A DNA stretch of 64,000 bases from Hyphomicrobiales bacterium (lineage in GTDB: Bacteria; Pseudomonadota; Alphaproteobacteria; Rhizobiales; Rhizobiaceae): the NCBI GenBank assembly GCA_900466875.1, contig UBNQ01000033.1:83024-147023 (forward strand), given 5' to 3'. Within the stretch, counting starts at the first letter, position 1; every line of letters starts with the position of its first letter. A program made the position numbers and the translations under genes. Positions 53,492-64,000 of this stretch are shown piece after piece. The notes beneath the pieces are model-generated. The model saw only the letters and a program-made list of their open reading frames with translations, made no database searches and had not been told where the DNA came from.

Positions 53492-54574
53492 ATGCGGATC
53501 CCTGACATGAATTTTTCGTTTCTCGACAGCCCTTTTTTCGAGCGCCTGCAGGGTTTTTCCCTTTGGCTGATCGCATCCCTGCATGTGGCGGCTCTCGCCT
53601 CGCTGATCCTCGTGCTCGGCATGCTGTCATCCGCAGGAGCGCAAGAGGTCGCCTGCCATGGTGTCAATCTCGTCGATGAGATGAAGTCGGAAAATCCGGA
53701 CGGTTACGCAAGGGCAATCGCCGAAGCCACCAAGGTACCCAACGCCAAGGGTATTTTCTGGAAGATCGAAAAACCCGGTATCGCGACCTCATACCTTCTC
53801 GGCACCATGCATGTCACCGATCCGCGCGTGTTGAAGATGCCATCGGGTGCCGACAAGGCGCTCGCCGACGCCAAGACCATCGTCATCGAATCCGACGAGA
53901 TCCTGGACGACAAGAAGGCAATGGCCGGCATTCTCACCCGCCCTGAACTGACCATGCTGACCGATGGAAACACCATCGAAAAACTGCTGAAACCGGAAGA
54001 CCTCGCGATCCTCGAGGACGGCCTGAAGAAGCGTGGCGTTCCATTGGCAGCCGTCTCCCGCATGCAGCCCTGGATGCTGCTGTCACTGGTCTCGCTGCCG
54101 GCCTGCGAACTGGCGCGCAAGGGGAATACCGCTTTCCTCGACAAGCGCATCGCACTCGATGCCGCAGCCGAAGGCAAGACGGTCAAAGGCCTTGAAACGC
54201 TTGCCGAACAGCTCGCCGCCATGGCCTCGATCCCGACTGAGATGCATCTCAAGTCGCTGGTCGAAACCATCAAGCTCGGCCCGAAAATGGACGACGTTTT
54301 CGAAACGATGACGCAGCTTTATCTGACCGGCGAGATCGGCTTCACCATGCCCTTCCTCAAGCAAGTCGCACCCGATGGCAGCGACAATGCCGGTTATGCC
54401 GAGTTCGAGGAACTGATCGTCACCAAGCGCAACCACCTGATGGCGGAACGCGCCGCACCGATCCTGACCGAGGGCAATGTCTTCATGGCGGTCGGCGCCC
54501 TTCATTTGCCCGGCAAGGATGGCCTTGTCGAACTGCTGCGCGAACAGGGCTTTACCGTCACCCCCGCAATCTGA
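53492..54574 (+). CDS. TraB/GumN family protein
   Basis: A 360-residue protein with one N-terminal hydrophobic segment that could be a signal anchor (FSLWLIASLHVAALASLILVLG) ending in SSAGAQE. The family motif SYLLGTMHVTDPRVL (G-x-x-H) and the C-terminal FMAVGALHLPGKDGLVELL (GALH) are both present; these are the putative active-site residues of the TraB/TIKI-like metalloprotease superfamily. Start choice is uncertain because no ribosome-binding site is clear. It lies about 95 bp after xerC. Confidence 0.88.
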   Translation: MRIPDMNFSFLDSPFFERLQGFSLWLIASLHVAALASLILVLGMLSSAGAQEVACHGVNLVDEMKSENPDGYARAIAEATKVPNAKGIFWKIEKPGIATSYLLGTMHVTDPRVLKMPSGADKALADAKTIVIESDEILDDKKAMAGILTRPELTMLTDGNTIEKLLKPEDLAILEDGLKKRGVPLAAVSRMQPWMLLSLVSLPACELARKGNTAFLDKRIALDAAAEGKTVKGLETLAEQLAAMASIPTEMHLKSLVETIKLGPKMDDVFETMTQLYLTGEIGFTMPFLKQVAPDGSDNAGYAEFEELIVTKRNHLMAERAAPILTEGNVFMAVGALHLPGKDGLVELLREQGFTVTPAI

Positions 54575-54692
54575 CTGACTTTCGGTTATGTCACCGCCCC
54601 TTGGCGAATAAACACCCGGCTCCATATCCCGCTCATGCGGCTGGGCTAATTTACGCCCGGCTGCCGTGTAACGGGTAATTGCAGGGGCATCC

Positions 54693-56690
<1,998 letters not shown>

Positions 56691-56711
56691 AACGGTACAT
56701 GATAACTCCGA

Positions 56712-56798
56712 CGTCATGCTCAGGCTTGTCCCGAGCATCTGCTGTCGCCGAAACCCGTGCAACATGATCGGGTTCTCGGGACAGGCCGCAAGATGACG
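56712..56798. repeat. Dispersed palindromic element between the BCCT gene and lpdA
   Basis: An 87-bp element with outer arms CGTCATGCTC and a matching AGATGACG end, and an internal inverted segment GGCTTGTCCCGAG / CTCGGGACAGGCC. It belongs to the same kind of rhizobial palindromic intergenic element as 42022-42069. Confidence 0.7.
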
Positions 56799-56828
56799 GA
56801 TACGGTGAGCACCTGTATCTAAATACGA

Positions 56829-56858
56829 AAAACCCGGCCTGTCTCCAGGCCGGGTTTT
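56829..56858. terminator. Bidirectional terminator between the BCCT transporter and lpdA genes
   Basis: A 13-bp perfect stem AAAACCCGGCCTG/CAGGCCGGGTTTT with the loop TCTC. The A-run and T-run at the ends provide U tracts in both directions. It lies 24 bp after the lpdA stop on the minus strand. Confidence 0.92.
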
Positions 56859-56881
56859 CATGTTCTGGATCTTGCTGCCGA

Positions 56882-58288
56882 TCACATGTGGATCGGCTTG
56901 GCGAAGGTCGAAAGGGCAGCTTCCTTGACGGCTTCCGACATGGTCGGGTGCGCGTGGCAGGTACGGCCGAGGTCTTCCGACGAACCGGAAAACTCCATCA
57001 GCACGGTGATCTCGTGGATCATCTCGCCGGCGCCGAAACCGACGATATGGCCGCCGAGTACGCGATCCGTTTCCTTGTCGGCCAGGATCTTGACGAAACC
57101 GTCGGTCGCCAGCATTGCGCGGGCACGGCCGTTGGCGGTGAACGGGAACTTGCCGACCTTGTAGGCGATGCCCGCAGCCTTCAGTTCTTCTTCCGTCTTG
57201 CCGACAGAAGCGACTTCCGGCTGGGTGTAGACGACGCCCGGAATGACGTCATAGTTGACATGGCCGTGCTGGCCGGACAGGATTTCGGCGAGAGCAACAC
57301 CCTCGTCTTCCGCTTTGTGCGCCAGCATCGGGCCCTTCACCACGTCGCCGATCGCATAGATGCCGGCAACATTGGTCTTGAAGCCACCGTCGATCTCGAC
57401 GCGGCCGCGGCTGTCGAGCGCAACGCCTGCAGCTTCGAGGCCAAGGCCTTCGGTGTAGGGCTTGCGGCCGGTGGAGATCAGCACGACATCGGCCTCGACA
57501 GTGATGGCATCGCCGCCCTTGACCGGCTCATAGGTGACCTTTGCACCGGTGGCGGTCTTTTCGACGGCGGTCACCTTGGCTTCGGTACGGATATCCATGC
57601 CCTGCTTGGCGATCATCCGCTGGAACTGCTTCGACACATCGGCATCCATCGAACCGAGCAGCTTGTCGAGATATTCGATCACGGTAACCTTGGAGCCGAG
57701 GCGCATCCAGACCGAACCGAGTTCCAGACCGATGACGCCGCCGCCGACCACGATCAGGTTCTGCGGAACCTTTTCCAGCGAAATCGCGCCGGTCGACGAC
57801 ACGATCACCTTCTCGTCGATCTCAACATTGACGCCCGGAATGCCGGCAACGTCGGAACCGGTAGCGATGACGATGTTCTTCGTCTCCAGTTCCTGCACCT
57901 TGCCGTCTTCACCGGTCACGGAAACCTTGCCGGCCGCAACGATCTTGCCGGTGCCGATAAAACCGTCGATCTTGTTCTTCTTGAACAGGAAGGCGACGCC
58001 ATCGGTGTTCGACTTGATGGTCGCATCCTTGTGGGCCATCATCTTGGTGAGGTTCAGTGTCGGCGCTGCAACTTCCACACCCAGCGTGTCGACGCCATGC
58101 GCGACCTGGTGGAACATTTCCGACGCATGCAGCAGGGCCTTGGACGGAATGCAGCCGACGTTGAGGCAGGTGCCGCCATAGGTGGCGCGCTTTTCGACGA
58201 CCGCGACCTTCAGGCCGAGCTGGGCTGCCTTGATTGCGCAGACATAACCGCCAGGGCCACTTCCGATAACGACGACATCATAAGCCAT
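56882..58288 (-). CDS. lpdA: Dihydrolipoyl dehydrogenase (E3)
   Basis: A 468-residue flavoprotein that reoxidises lipoyl groups in 2-oxoacid dehydrogenases. FAD-binding GSGPGGYVCAIKAAQLG is at the N-terminus, the redox-active disulfide is in GGTCLNVGCIPSKA, the NAD domain begins VVGGGVIGLELGS, and the His-Glu dyad is in CHAHPTMSE. Its place at the end of sucA-sucB suggests it serves the 2-oxoglutarate dehydrogenase complex. Confidence 0.97.
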   Translation of the reverse strand: MAYDVVVIGSGPGGYVCAIKAAQLGLKVAVVEKRATYGGTCLNVGCIPSKALLHASEMFHQVAHGVDTLGVEVAAPTLNLTKMMAHKDATIKSNTDGVAFLFKKNKIDGFIGTGKIVAAGKVSVTGEDGKVQELETKNIVIATGSDVAGIPGVNVEIDEKVIVSSTGAISLEKVPQNLIVVGGGVIGLELGSVWMRLGSKVTVIEYLDKLLGSMDADVSKQFQRMIAKQGMDIRTEAKVTAVEKTATGAKVTYEPVKGGDAITVEADVVLISTGRKPYTEGLGLEAAGVALDSRGRVEIDGGFKTNVAGIYAIGDVVKGPMLAHKAEDEGVALAEILSGQHGHVNYDVIPGVVYTQPEVASVGKTEEELKAAGIAYKVGKFPFTANGRARAMLATDGFVKILADKETDRVLGGHIVGFGAGEMIHEITVLMEFSGSSEDLGRTCHAHPTMSEAVKEAALSTFAKPIHM

Positions 58289-58350
58289 GTTCTAATTCCT
58301 GATTTCTGGTTCCGGCAGGCTCATTCCCGCCAGCGTTTCGAGAATGGCCT

Positions 58351-58995
58351 TCAGGCCGCTTTTTCAGTTGCGAGTTTAATTCCGAGCGCGATGAACACCA
58401 CGCCACTTGTCCGGTCGATCCACTTGCTGGCGCGCGAGAATGCAGCCCGCATGCGCGGCGTGGTCATGAACGTGCTGACACCGACAAACCAGATGATCAG
58501 GCATGTCGCCATCACCAGCCCGTAGCCGAACTTGATCGCCATCGGCGTATGCGCGCCAACGACGGTCGAAAAAATCGACAGGAAGAAGAATACCGGCTTC
58601 GGATTGAGTGCGTTCGCGGCAAAGCCGAGCGTGAATGCCTTCAGCGCCGACTGACCCTTTTTCGCGCCATCAGCCTGCGTATCCGCCGGAACGGCAATCT
58701 CGGTTCTGCCAGCCTTCAGCGCCTTCACACCGATATAGACCAGATAGGCAACGCCCAGCCATTTCACGATGTTGAACAGATAGACCGACTGCGAAATGAT
58801 CAGCCCGAGGCCGAGGATCGTGTAGCTGACATGGAACATCAGCGCAGAACCGATACCGAAGCTGGTGATGATCGCCTGCCGCCGTCCATGCACCAGCGCC
58901 TGCCGCATGACCATGGCCAGATCCGCCCCCGGCGAAACGATCGCAAAGGAGAAGATCGCCATCAGCGAGATCAGTTCGATCAGATAGGCATGCAT
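58351..58995 (-). CDS. LysE/RhtB family amino-acid exporter
   Basis: A 214-residue inner-membrane protein with five to six hydrophobic segments. The N-terminal signature PGADLAMVMRQALVHGRRQAIITSFGIGSALMFH is typical of RhtB-type exporters. The substrate is unknown; the last 30 residues contain a final membrane helix and an EKAA tail. It lies between a MAPEG gene and lpdA in the suc region, same strand, 13 bp after the MAPEG gene. Confidence 0.92.
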   Translation of the reverse strand: MHAYLIELISLMAIFSFAIVSPGADLAMVMRQALVHGRRQAIITSFGIGSALMFHVSYTILGLGLIISQSVYLFNIVKWLGVAYLVYIGVKALKAGRTEIAVPADTQADGAKKGQSALKAFTLGFAANALNPKPVFFFLSIFSTVVGAHTPMAIKFGYGLVMATCLIIWFVGVSTFMTTPRMRAAFSRASKWIDRTSGVVFIALGIKLATEKAA

Positions 58996-59007
58996 GGAAA
59001 AGATCCC

Positions 59008-59421
59008 CTAGAACAGCAGAGCGGCCATCATGATCGCCAATCCGGCAAGGCTCAACAGCCAGACGAGCGAACGGATATAGGGAATGCCGGCGAGATAGAG
59101 CGGAACATAGGCGATCCGGGCGATCAGCCACACCCAGGCGCCACCGATGCCAAGCCCGGTCGGATCACCCATGAAGGCAAGACCGAGAAGCAGGCCGATA
59201 AAGGCCGGATAGGTCTCCTGATAGTTCTTCGAGGCGCGCGCAGCACGCCCCGCCGCCGCATTTTTCGGCGTGACATCCTCGTCACGCGGACCTGCATTCC
59301 ATTTGGAACCGAGTTCACGCGTCGCAAGATATCCCTGCAGCAGAATATGAAAGAGCAGCAGGACCACGCTTAAGGCAAGAACCACCACGAGATGGGTCGC
59401 ATTTGCAGAAGCGGGTTCCAT
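59008..59421 (-). CDS. MAPEG family membrane protein
   Basis: A 137-residue protein with four membrane segments, the usual MAPEG layout. NAGPRDEDVTPKNAAAGRAARASKNYQETYPAFIG carries the conserved cytoplasmic loop of the bacterial group (R-x-x-R-A-x-x-N-x-x-E). Eukaryotic relatives are glutathione-dependent; the bacterial role is not known. It is encoded between sucB and the LysE-type gene in the same orientation. Confidence 0.92.
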   Translation of the reverse strand: MEPASANATHLVVVLALSVVLLLFHILLQGYLATRELGSKWNAGPRDEDVTPKNAAAGRAARASKNYQETYPAFIGLLLGLAFMGDPTGLGIGGAWVWLIARIAYVPLYLAGIPYIRSLVWLLSLAGLAIMMAALLF

Positions 59422-59452
59422 GCTGCTCTCCCTTTAACTCAGAACGTGCAGA

Positions 59453-60679
59453 TCAGAGATCGAGAACCAGACGTTCCGGATCTTCCAGGCTTTCCTTGAC
59501 GCGGACGAGGAAGGTAACCGCTTCCTTGCCGTCTACGATGCGGTGATCGTAGGAGAGCGCGAGATACATCATCGGACGGATGACGATCTGGCCGCCGACG
59601 ACGACCGGACGCTCCTGGATCTTGTGCATGCCGAGGATACCCGACTGCGGTGCATTGAGGATCGGCGAGGACATCAGCGAACCGTAGACGCCACCATTGG
59701 TGATGGTGAAAGTACCGCCCTGCATGTCGGCCATCGAAAGCGAACCGTCGCGGGCTGCCTTGGCAAGACGGCCCAGTTCCTTTTCGACGCCGGCGATCGA
59801 ACGCTGGTCGGCGTCACGGATGACCGGAACGACGAGGCCCTTGTCGGTGCCGACGGCCATGCCGACGTGGCAGTAGTTCTTGTAGATGATGTCGGTGCCG
59901 TCGATCTCAGCGTTGACGGCCGGCAGTTCCTTCAGCGCGTGGGTGACGGCCTTGGTGAAGAAGCCCATGAAGCCGAGCTTCACGCCATGCTTCTTCTCGA
60001 ACACGTCCTTGTAGCGGTTGCGCAGGTCCATCACGGCCGACATGTCCACCTCGTTATAGGTGGTCAGCATGGCTGCGGTGTTCTGTGCATCCTTGAGGCG
60101 CTTGGCGATCGTCTGGCGCAGACGGGTCATCTTCACGCGCTCTTCGCGCGGTGCATCCTCGGCCGATGAAACCGGACGCGGAGCGGCAGCGGCTGCAGGG
60201 GCAGCGGATGCGGACGGGCCCTTGGCGATGGCGGCAAGAACGTCGCCCTTCAGAACCTGGCCACGCTTGCCCGAACCGTCGATATCGGCGGTCGAGATGT
60301 TGTTGTCGGCAGCAACCTTGGCAGCAGCGGGAGCAGCCGGCATCGACGATGCGGCAGCAGGAGCAGCGGCAGCCGGGGCAGCCGGGGCCGGAGCAGCTTC
60401 TGCAGGCTTTGCAGCCGGAGCAGCAGTTGCCGTGCCGGCAGCACCTTCAGCGATCTGGCCGAGCAGCGCGTCGAGACCGACGGTTTCGCCGTTCTGCGCA
60501 ACGATTTCGGTCAGCACGCCGGAAGCCGGGGCCGGAACTTCGACGGTAACCTTGTCGGTTTCCAGTTCGACCAGCGGCTCATCGGCCTTGACCGTATCGC
60601 CGACCTTCTTGAACCAGGTGCCGACGGTCGCCTCGCTGACGGACTCGCCGAGGGTTGGAACGCGGATTTCGGTTGCCAT
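59453..60679 (-). CDS. sucB: 2-oxoglutarate dehydrogenase E2 (dihydrolipoyl succinyltransferase)
   Basis: A 408-residue acyltransferase. The lipoyl domain (1-78) carries lipoyl-lysine K43 in ETDKVTVEV, an Ala/Pro-rich linker (about 80-140) follows, then the E3/E1-binding domain (about 120-155), and a catalytic core with SYDHRIVDGKEAV near the C-terminus. It transfers succinyl groups to CoA. The start is ATG 60679, about 62 bp after sucA. Confidence 0.97.
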   Translation of the reverse strand: MATEIRVPTLGESVSEATVGTWFKKVGDTVKADEPLVELETDKVTVEVPAPASGVLTEIVAQNGETVGLDALLGQIAEGAAGTATAAPAAKPAEAAPAPAAPAAAAPAAASSMPAAPAAAKVAADNNISTADIDGSGKRGQVLKGDVLAAIAKGPSASAAPAAAAAPRPVSSAEDAPREERVKMTRLRQTIAKRLKDAQNTAAMLTTYNEVDMSAVMDLRNRYKDVFEKKHGVKLGFMGFFTKAVTHALKELPAVNAEIDGTDIIYKNYCHVGMAVGTDKGLVVPVIRDADQRSIAGVEKELGRLAKAARDGSLSMADMQGGTFTITNGGVYGSLMSSPILNAPQSGILGMHKIQERPVVVGGQIVIRPMMYLALSYDHRIVDGKEAVTFLVRVKESLEDPERLVLDL

Positions 60680-60740
60680 GATCTGTTTCCGTTTTTCTCA
60701 GGATTTCGTTTCGAACAAGTTAGGGGAGACGGCTGAAAAG

Positions 60741-63740
60741 TCAGCCGCCCAGAGCGTCTTCGAGGAAGGCTTCCAGCTGCGCCAGATGCTTCGACATCAG
60801 GCCGGTCGCAGGCGATGCTGCTGCCGGGCGGCCCGTGTAGCGGACGCGCTGATACTTGGCATCGATATGCGCCAGAACCCATTCCAGGTACGGGTCGATG
60901 AACGCCCATGCACCCATGTTCTTCGGCTCTTCCTGGCACCAGACCATTTCCGCGTTCTTGAAGCGCGAGAGCTCGTTGATCAGAGCCTTGGCCGGGAACG
61001 GGTAGAGCTGTTCGATACGCAGCAGGTAGACATCGTCGATGCCGCGCTTTTCGCGCTCTTCCAGAAGATCGTAATAGACCTTGCCGGTGCACATCACGAC
61101 GCGACGGATCTTGGCGTCCTTCTGCAGCTTGATCGGGCCGTCCTTGATGACTTCGGCATCGTCCCACAGCAGGCGGTGGAACGAGCTTTCGCCCGCCAGT
61201 TCGGCCAGCGAAGACGTTGCACGCTTGTGGCGCAGCAAGGACTTCGGCGTCATCAGGATCAGCGGCTTGCGGAAGTCGCGCTTCACTTGGCGGCGCAGGA
61301 TATGGAAGTAGTTCGCCGGCGTCGTGACGTTGGCGACCTGCATGTTGTCTTCGGCGCACATCTGCAGCCAGCGTTCCAGGCGTGCCGACGAATGTTCCGG
61401 ACCCTGGCCTTCATAACCGTGCGGCAGAAGGCAAACGAGACCGGACATGCGCAGCCACTTGCGTTCGCCAGACGAGATGAACTGGTCGAACACGACCTGC
61501 GCACCGTTGGCGAAGTCGCCGAACTGCGCTTCCCAGAGGGTCAGCGCATTCGGGCGTGCCAGCGAGTAGCCGTATTCAAAACCGAGAACGGCTTCTTCGG
61601 ACAGCATGGAGTTGATCACTTCATACTTGCCCTGGCCCTGCTGCAGGTTTGCAAGCGGGATATAGCGCTCTTCGGTGTCCTGATCGTAGAGAACCGAGTG
61701 GCGCTGCGAGAAGGTGCCGCGTTCGCAATCCTGGCCGGACAGACGGATCTTCGTGCCTTCGACGCAGAGCGAACCGAAAGCAAATGCTTCCGCCATCGCC
61801 CAATCGAGGCCTTCGCCGGTCTCGACCATCTGCGCACGGTTATCCATGAAGCGCTTGATCGTGCGGTGCGCGTTGAAACCTTCCGGGATGGTCGACAGCT
61901 TGCGGCCGATTTCCTTGAGGCTCTTCATCGGCATCGAGGTCTTGCCGCGACGCTGCTCGTCGGCGTCGTCGGCAGACCGCAGACCCGACCACTGGCCGTC
62001 CAGCCAGTCGGCCTTGTTCGGCTTGTAGGCCTGGCCGGCTTCGAATTCTGCATCCAGATGCGCGCGCCAGTCGGCCTTCATCTTGTCGAATTCGGCTTCG
62101 GTCAGCACGCCTTCGCCTGCGAGACGTTCGGCATAGATTTCGGCCACGGCCTTGTGGGCGCGAATGACCTTGTACATCTTCGGCTGCGTGAACGCTGGCT
62201 CGTCGCCTTCGTTATGGCCGAAGCGGCGATAGCAGAACATGTCGAGCACGACCGGCTTGTGGAACTTCATCCGGTATTCGGTCGCAACCTTGGCGGCATA
62301 GGTGACCGCTTCCGGATCGTCGCCGTTGACGTGGAAGATCGGCGCCTCGATCATTTTTGCAACGTCCGACGGATAAGGCGACGAACGCGAGAAGCCAGGA
62401 TTGGTGGTGAAGCCGATCTGGTTGTTGATGATGACATGCATCGTGCCGGCAACGCGGTGACCGCGCAGGCCCGACAGGCCGAGGATTTCGGCAACAACGC
62501 CCTGGCCCGCAAAGGCCGCATCGCCGTGCAAGAGCAGCGGCAGGACCTTGGAGCGCTCGGAGAGCGGGATGATGTTGTCCTTTTCCCAGACCTTGGCCAG
62601 CATGTCCTGCTTGGCGCGAGCCTTGCCCATGACGACCGGGTTGACGATCTCGAGGTGGGACGGGTTGGCGGTCAGCGACAGGTGAACCTTGTTGCCGTCG
62701 AATTCGCGGTCGGAAGACGCACCGAGGTGGTACTTCACGTCGCCAGAGCCTTCGACTTCATCAGGCTTGAACGAACCACCCTTGAACTCGTGGAACACGG
62801 CGCGGTGCGGCTTGCCCATGACGTTGGTGAGAACGTTCAGGCGGCCACGGTGGGCCATGCCGACGATGACTTCTTCAAGACCCAGCTGGCCGCCGCGCTT
62901 GATGATCTGTTCGAGCGCCGGGATCAGCGCTTCGCCGCCATCGAGGCCGAAACGCTTGGTGCCCTTGAACTTGACGTCGAGGAACTGTTCGTAGCCTTCG
63001 CCTTCGATCAGCTTCGAAAGGATGGCCTTCTTGCCTTCCGGGGTGAAGGCGACGCCCTTGTCCGGACCTTCGATCCGTTCCTGGATCCAGGCCTTTTCTT
63101 CCGGGCTCGACATATGCATGAACTCGACGCCGATCGTCGAGCAATAGGTGCGCTCCAGGATCGCGATCATTTCGCGAACGGTGGCGTATTCCATGCCCAG
63201 AACGTTGTCGATGAAGATCTTGCGGTCGTAGTCGGCCTCTTCGAAGCCGTAGGACTTCGGCGAAAGCTCGTTGTAATCCTCGACCGGGCTTGCGATGCCG
63301 AGCGGATCGAGCTTGGCATGCAGGTGGCCGCGCATGCGGTAGGCGCGGATCATCATGATGGCGCGCACGCTGTCGCGGCTCGCCTGATGAACGTCGGCTT
63401 CGTTGACGCTGCCGCCCTTGGCGGCAGCAGCGGCTTCAGCCTTGGCCTTGACCTTGGTTTCGATCGCCTTTTCCACCACCGGCCAGTTGCCGTCGAGAGC
63501 GGAGACGAGGTCGCCGCCGGCTGCGATCGGCCAGTTCGAACGCTTCCAGGAAGCGCCCTGCGCTGCCTTCTTCACGTCTTCGGGGCTGTCGGCCAGCGCC
63601 TTGAAGAAGGCCTGCCATTCTTCCGAAACCGAATTCGGATCGGCTTCGTAATTGGCGTAGAGTTGTTCGATATAGACGGCGTTCGCGCCGTCGAGGAACG
63701 AAGTGATAAGAAACTGCTCGTTGGCTTCTTGCCGGGACAT
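60741..63740 (-). CDS. sucA: 2-oxoglutarate dehydrogenase E1
   Basis: A 999-residue thiamine diphosphate-dependent enzyme that decarboxylates 2-oxoglutarate and transfers succinyl to E2. The N-terminal FLDGANAVYIEQLYANYEADPNSVSEEWQ region binds E2. The TPP domain shows HGDAAFAGQGVVAE, and the transketolase-like C-terminal half includes LLPHGYEGQGPEHSSARLERWLQ. The length is typical of rhizobia. The 260 bp before it contain a dispersed repeat; sucCD probably lie beyond the window. Confidence 0.98.
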   Translation of the reverse strand: MSRQEANEQFLITSFLDGANAVYIEQLYANYEADPNSVSEEWQAFFKALADSPEDVKKAAQGASWKRSNWPIAAGGDLVSALDGNWPVVEKAIETKVKAKAEAAAAAKGGSVNEADVHQASRDSVRAIMMIRAYRMRGHLHAKLDPLGIASPVEDYNELSPKSYGFEEADYDRKIFIDNVLGMEYATVREMIAILERTYCSTIGVEFMHMSSPEEKAWIQERIEGPDKGVAFTPEGKKAILSKLIEGEGYEQFLDVKFKGTKRFGLDGGEALIPALEQIIKRGGQLGLEEVIVGMAHRGRLNVLTNVMGKPHRAVFHEFKGGSFKPDEVEGSGDVKYHLGASSDREFDGNKVHLSLTANPSHLEIVNPVVMGKARAKQDMLAKVWEKDNIIPLSERSKVLPLLLHGDAAFAGQGVVAEILGLSGLRGHRVAGTMHVIINNQIGFTTNPGFSRSSPYPSDVAKMIEAPIFHVNGDDPEAVTYAAKVATEYRMKFHKPVVLDMFCYRRFGHNEGDEPAFTQPKMYKVIRAHKAVAEIYAERLAGEGVLTEAEFDKMKADWRAHLDAEFEAGQAYKPNKADWLDGQWSGLRSADDADEQRRGKTSMPMKSLKEIGRKLSTIPEGFNAHRTIKRFMDNRAQMVETGEGLDWAMAEAFAFGSLCVEGTKIRLSGQDCERGTFSQRHSVLYDQDTEERYIPLANLQQGQGKYEVINSMLSEEAVLGFEYGYSLARPNALTLWEAQFGDFANGAQVVFDQFISSGERKWLRMSGLVCLLPHGYEGQGPEHSSARLERWLQMCAEDNMQVANVTTPANYFHILRRQVKRDFRKPLILMTPKSLLRHKRATSSLAELAGESSFHRLLWDDAEVIKDGPIKLQKDAKIRRVVMCTGKVYYDLLEEREKRGIDDVYLLRIEQLYPFPAKALINELSRFKNAEMVWCQEEPKNMGAWAFIDPYLEWVLAHIDAKYQRVRYTGRPAAASPATGLMSKHLAQLEAFLEDALGG

Positions 63741-63826
63741 GGCCTATTGCGGGCGCCGCGCCCGCCTCCTCACGTGGTCGGAACCGAGGACCTCGCCGGC
63801 TCCGCATTCTCTGGTGTCCGTGGTCT

Positions 63827-63962
63827 GCCCCTCATCCGCCTACCGGCACCTTCTCCCCGCAAGCGGGGCGAAGGAAGCAAGCCTCGCCCCATCGACACAC
63901 TCGACGTCGAGCAGGGCACGTCCCCTCTCCCCGCAGGCGGGGGGAGGGTTAGGGTGAGGGGC
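63827..63962. repeat. RIME-like dispersed palindromic element, copy 2
   Basis: A 136-bp element with the same terminal inverted repeat GCCCCTCA/TGAGGGGC and the same interior start (GCC..CCGGCACCTTCTCCCCG) as the copy at 38143-38302, with a different hairpin in the middle. It lies upstream of sucA. Confidence 0.85.
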
Positions 63963-64000
63963 AACTTCAATCAATATCCATCGCCGCCTGTCTATCGGCG

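Overview
The window is chromosomal DNA of a Rhizobiaceae-type alphaproteobacterium (Rhizobium, Agrobacterium or Neorhizobium-like). The evidence is a GC-rich coding style, rhizobial gene neighbourhoods (cobS/DnaJ/bolA, aroK-aroB-CorC, xerD-accA, atpHAGDC, sucAB-lpd), a hybrid FixL/FixK/FxkR oxygen-signalling module, hemA of the ALA-synthase type, and dispersed palindromic intergenic repeats typical of rhizobia. Almost all of the window is core genome. The clearest accessory insertion is an AT-richer two-gene block at about 1.4-2.7 kb.

Layout. 0-1.3 kb: 5' end of cobS, a J-domain gene, divergent bolA. 1.4-2.7 kb: two overlapping genes of unknown function, one DUF1828-like. 2.8-5.4 kb: aroK-aroB plus a CorC/HlyC-type CBS protein that lacks the usual N-terminal membrane domain. 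5.5-9.4 kb: small membrane protein, xerD, accA, a YafK-type L,D-transpeptidase lipoprotein and tusA. 9.4-13.3 kb: COG0523 metallochaperone with a His-rich loop, D,D-carboxypeptidase, M20 hydrolase, tRNA-Arg(CCU), and a 52-residue membrane protein with a CtrA-like box. 13.6-17.1 kb: hFixL and FixK, with a divergent FxkR-like regulator and a K-box-like repeat between them. 17.1-22.1 kb: GNAT-like protein, DUF2937 protein, FAD monooxygenase, dxr, hemA (with an FNR/FixK box upstream). 22.5-29.4 kb: glycine-zipper lipoprotein and tamA-tamB. 29.6-32 kb: cheW and a soluble double-PAS chemoreceptor. 32-35.8 kb: aldo/keto reductase, fdhD, LysR, flavin reductase. 36-42 kb: alcohol dehydrogenase, aldehyde dehydrogenase, enolase-superfamily enzyme and lactate dehydrogenase, with a divergent LysR. 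42.1-47.1 kb: F1 ATP synthase operon. 47.4-52.3 kb: DUF4345-like protein, priA, solitary AAA ATPase, acyltransferase. 52.5-56.7 kb: xerC, TraB/GumN-like protein, BCCT transporter. 56.9-63.7 kb: lpdA, LysE-type exporter, MAPEG protein, sucB, sucA.

How the genes work together. The regulatory centrepiece is the oxygen-responsive FixK-hFixL-FxkR set. The FixK-type box upstream of hemA in the same window suggests that haem supply, and therefore the haem sensor itself, may be oxygen-controlled. TamA and TamB are the outer- and inner-membrane halves of one envelope-assembly machine. The atp and suc-lpd operons provide energy metabolism. The ADH-ALDH-enolase-LDH cluster looks like a LysR-controlled catabolic unit for an unidentified hydroxylated substrate.

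The items most worth checking are the DUF1828-like gene pair, the CorC protein without DUF21, the oxygen circuit, the apparently orphaned fds-type LysR plus fdhD, the unassigned catabolic cluster and the solitary AAA ATPase. I found no CRISPR array, insertion sequence or prophage.
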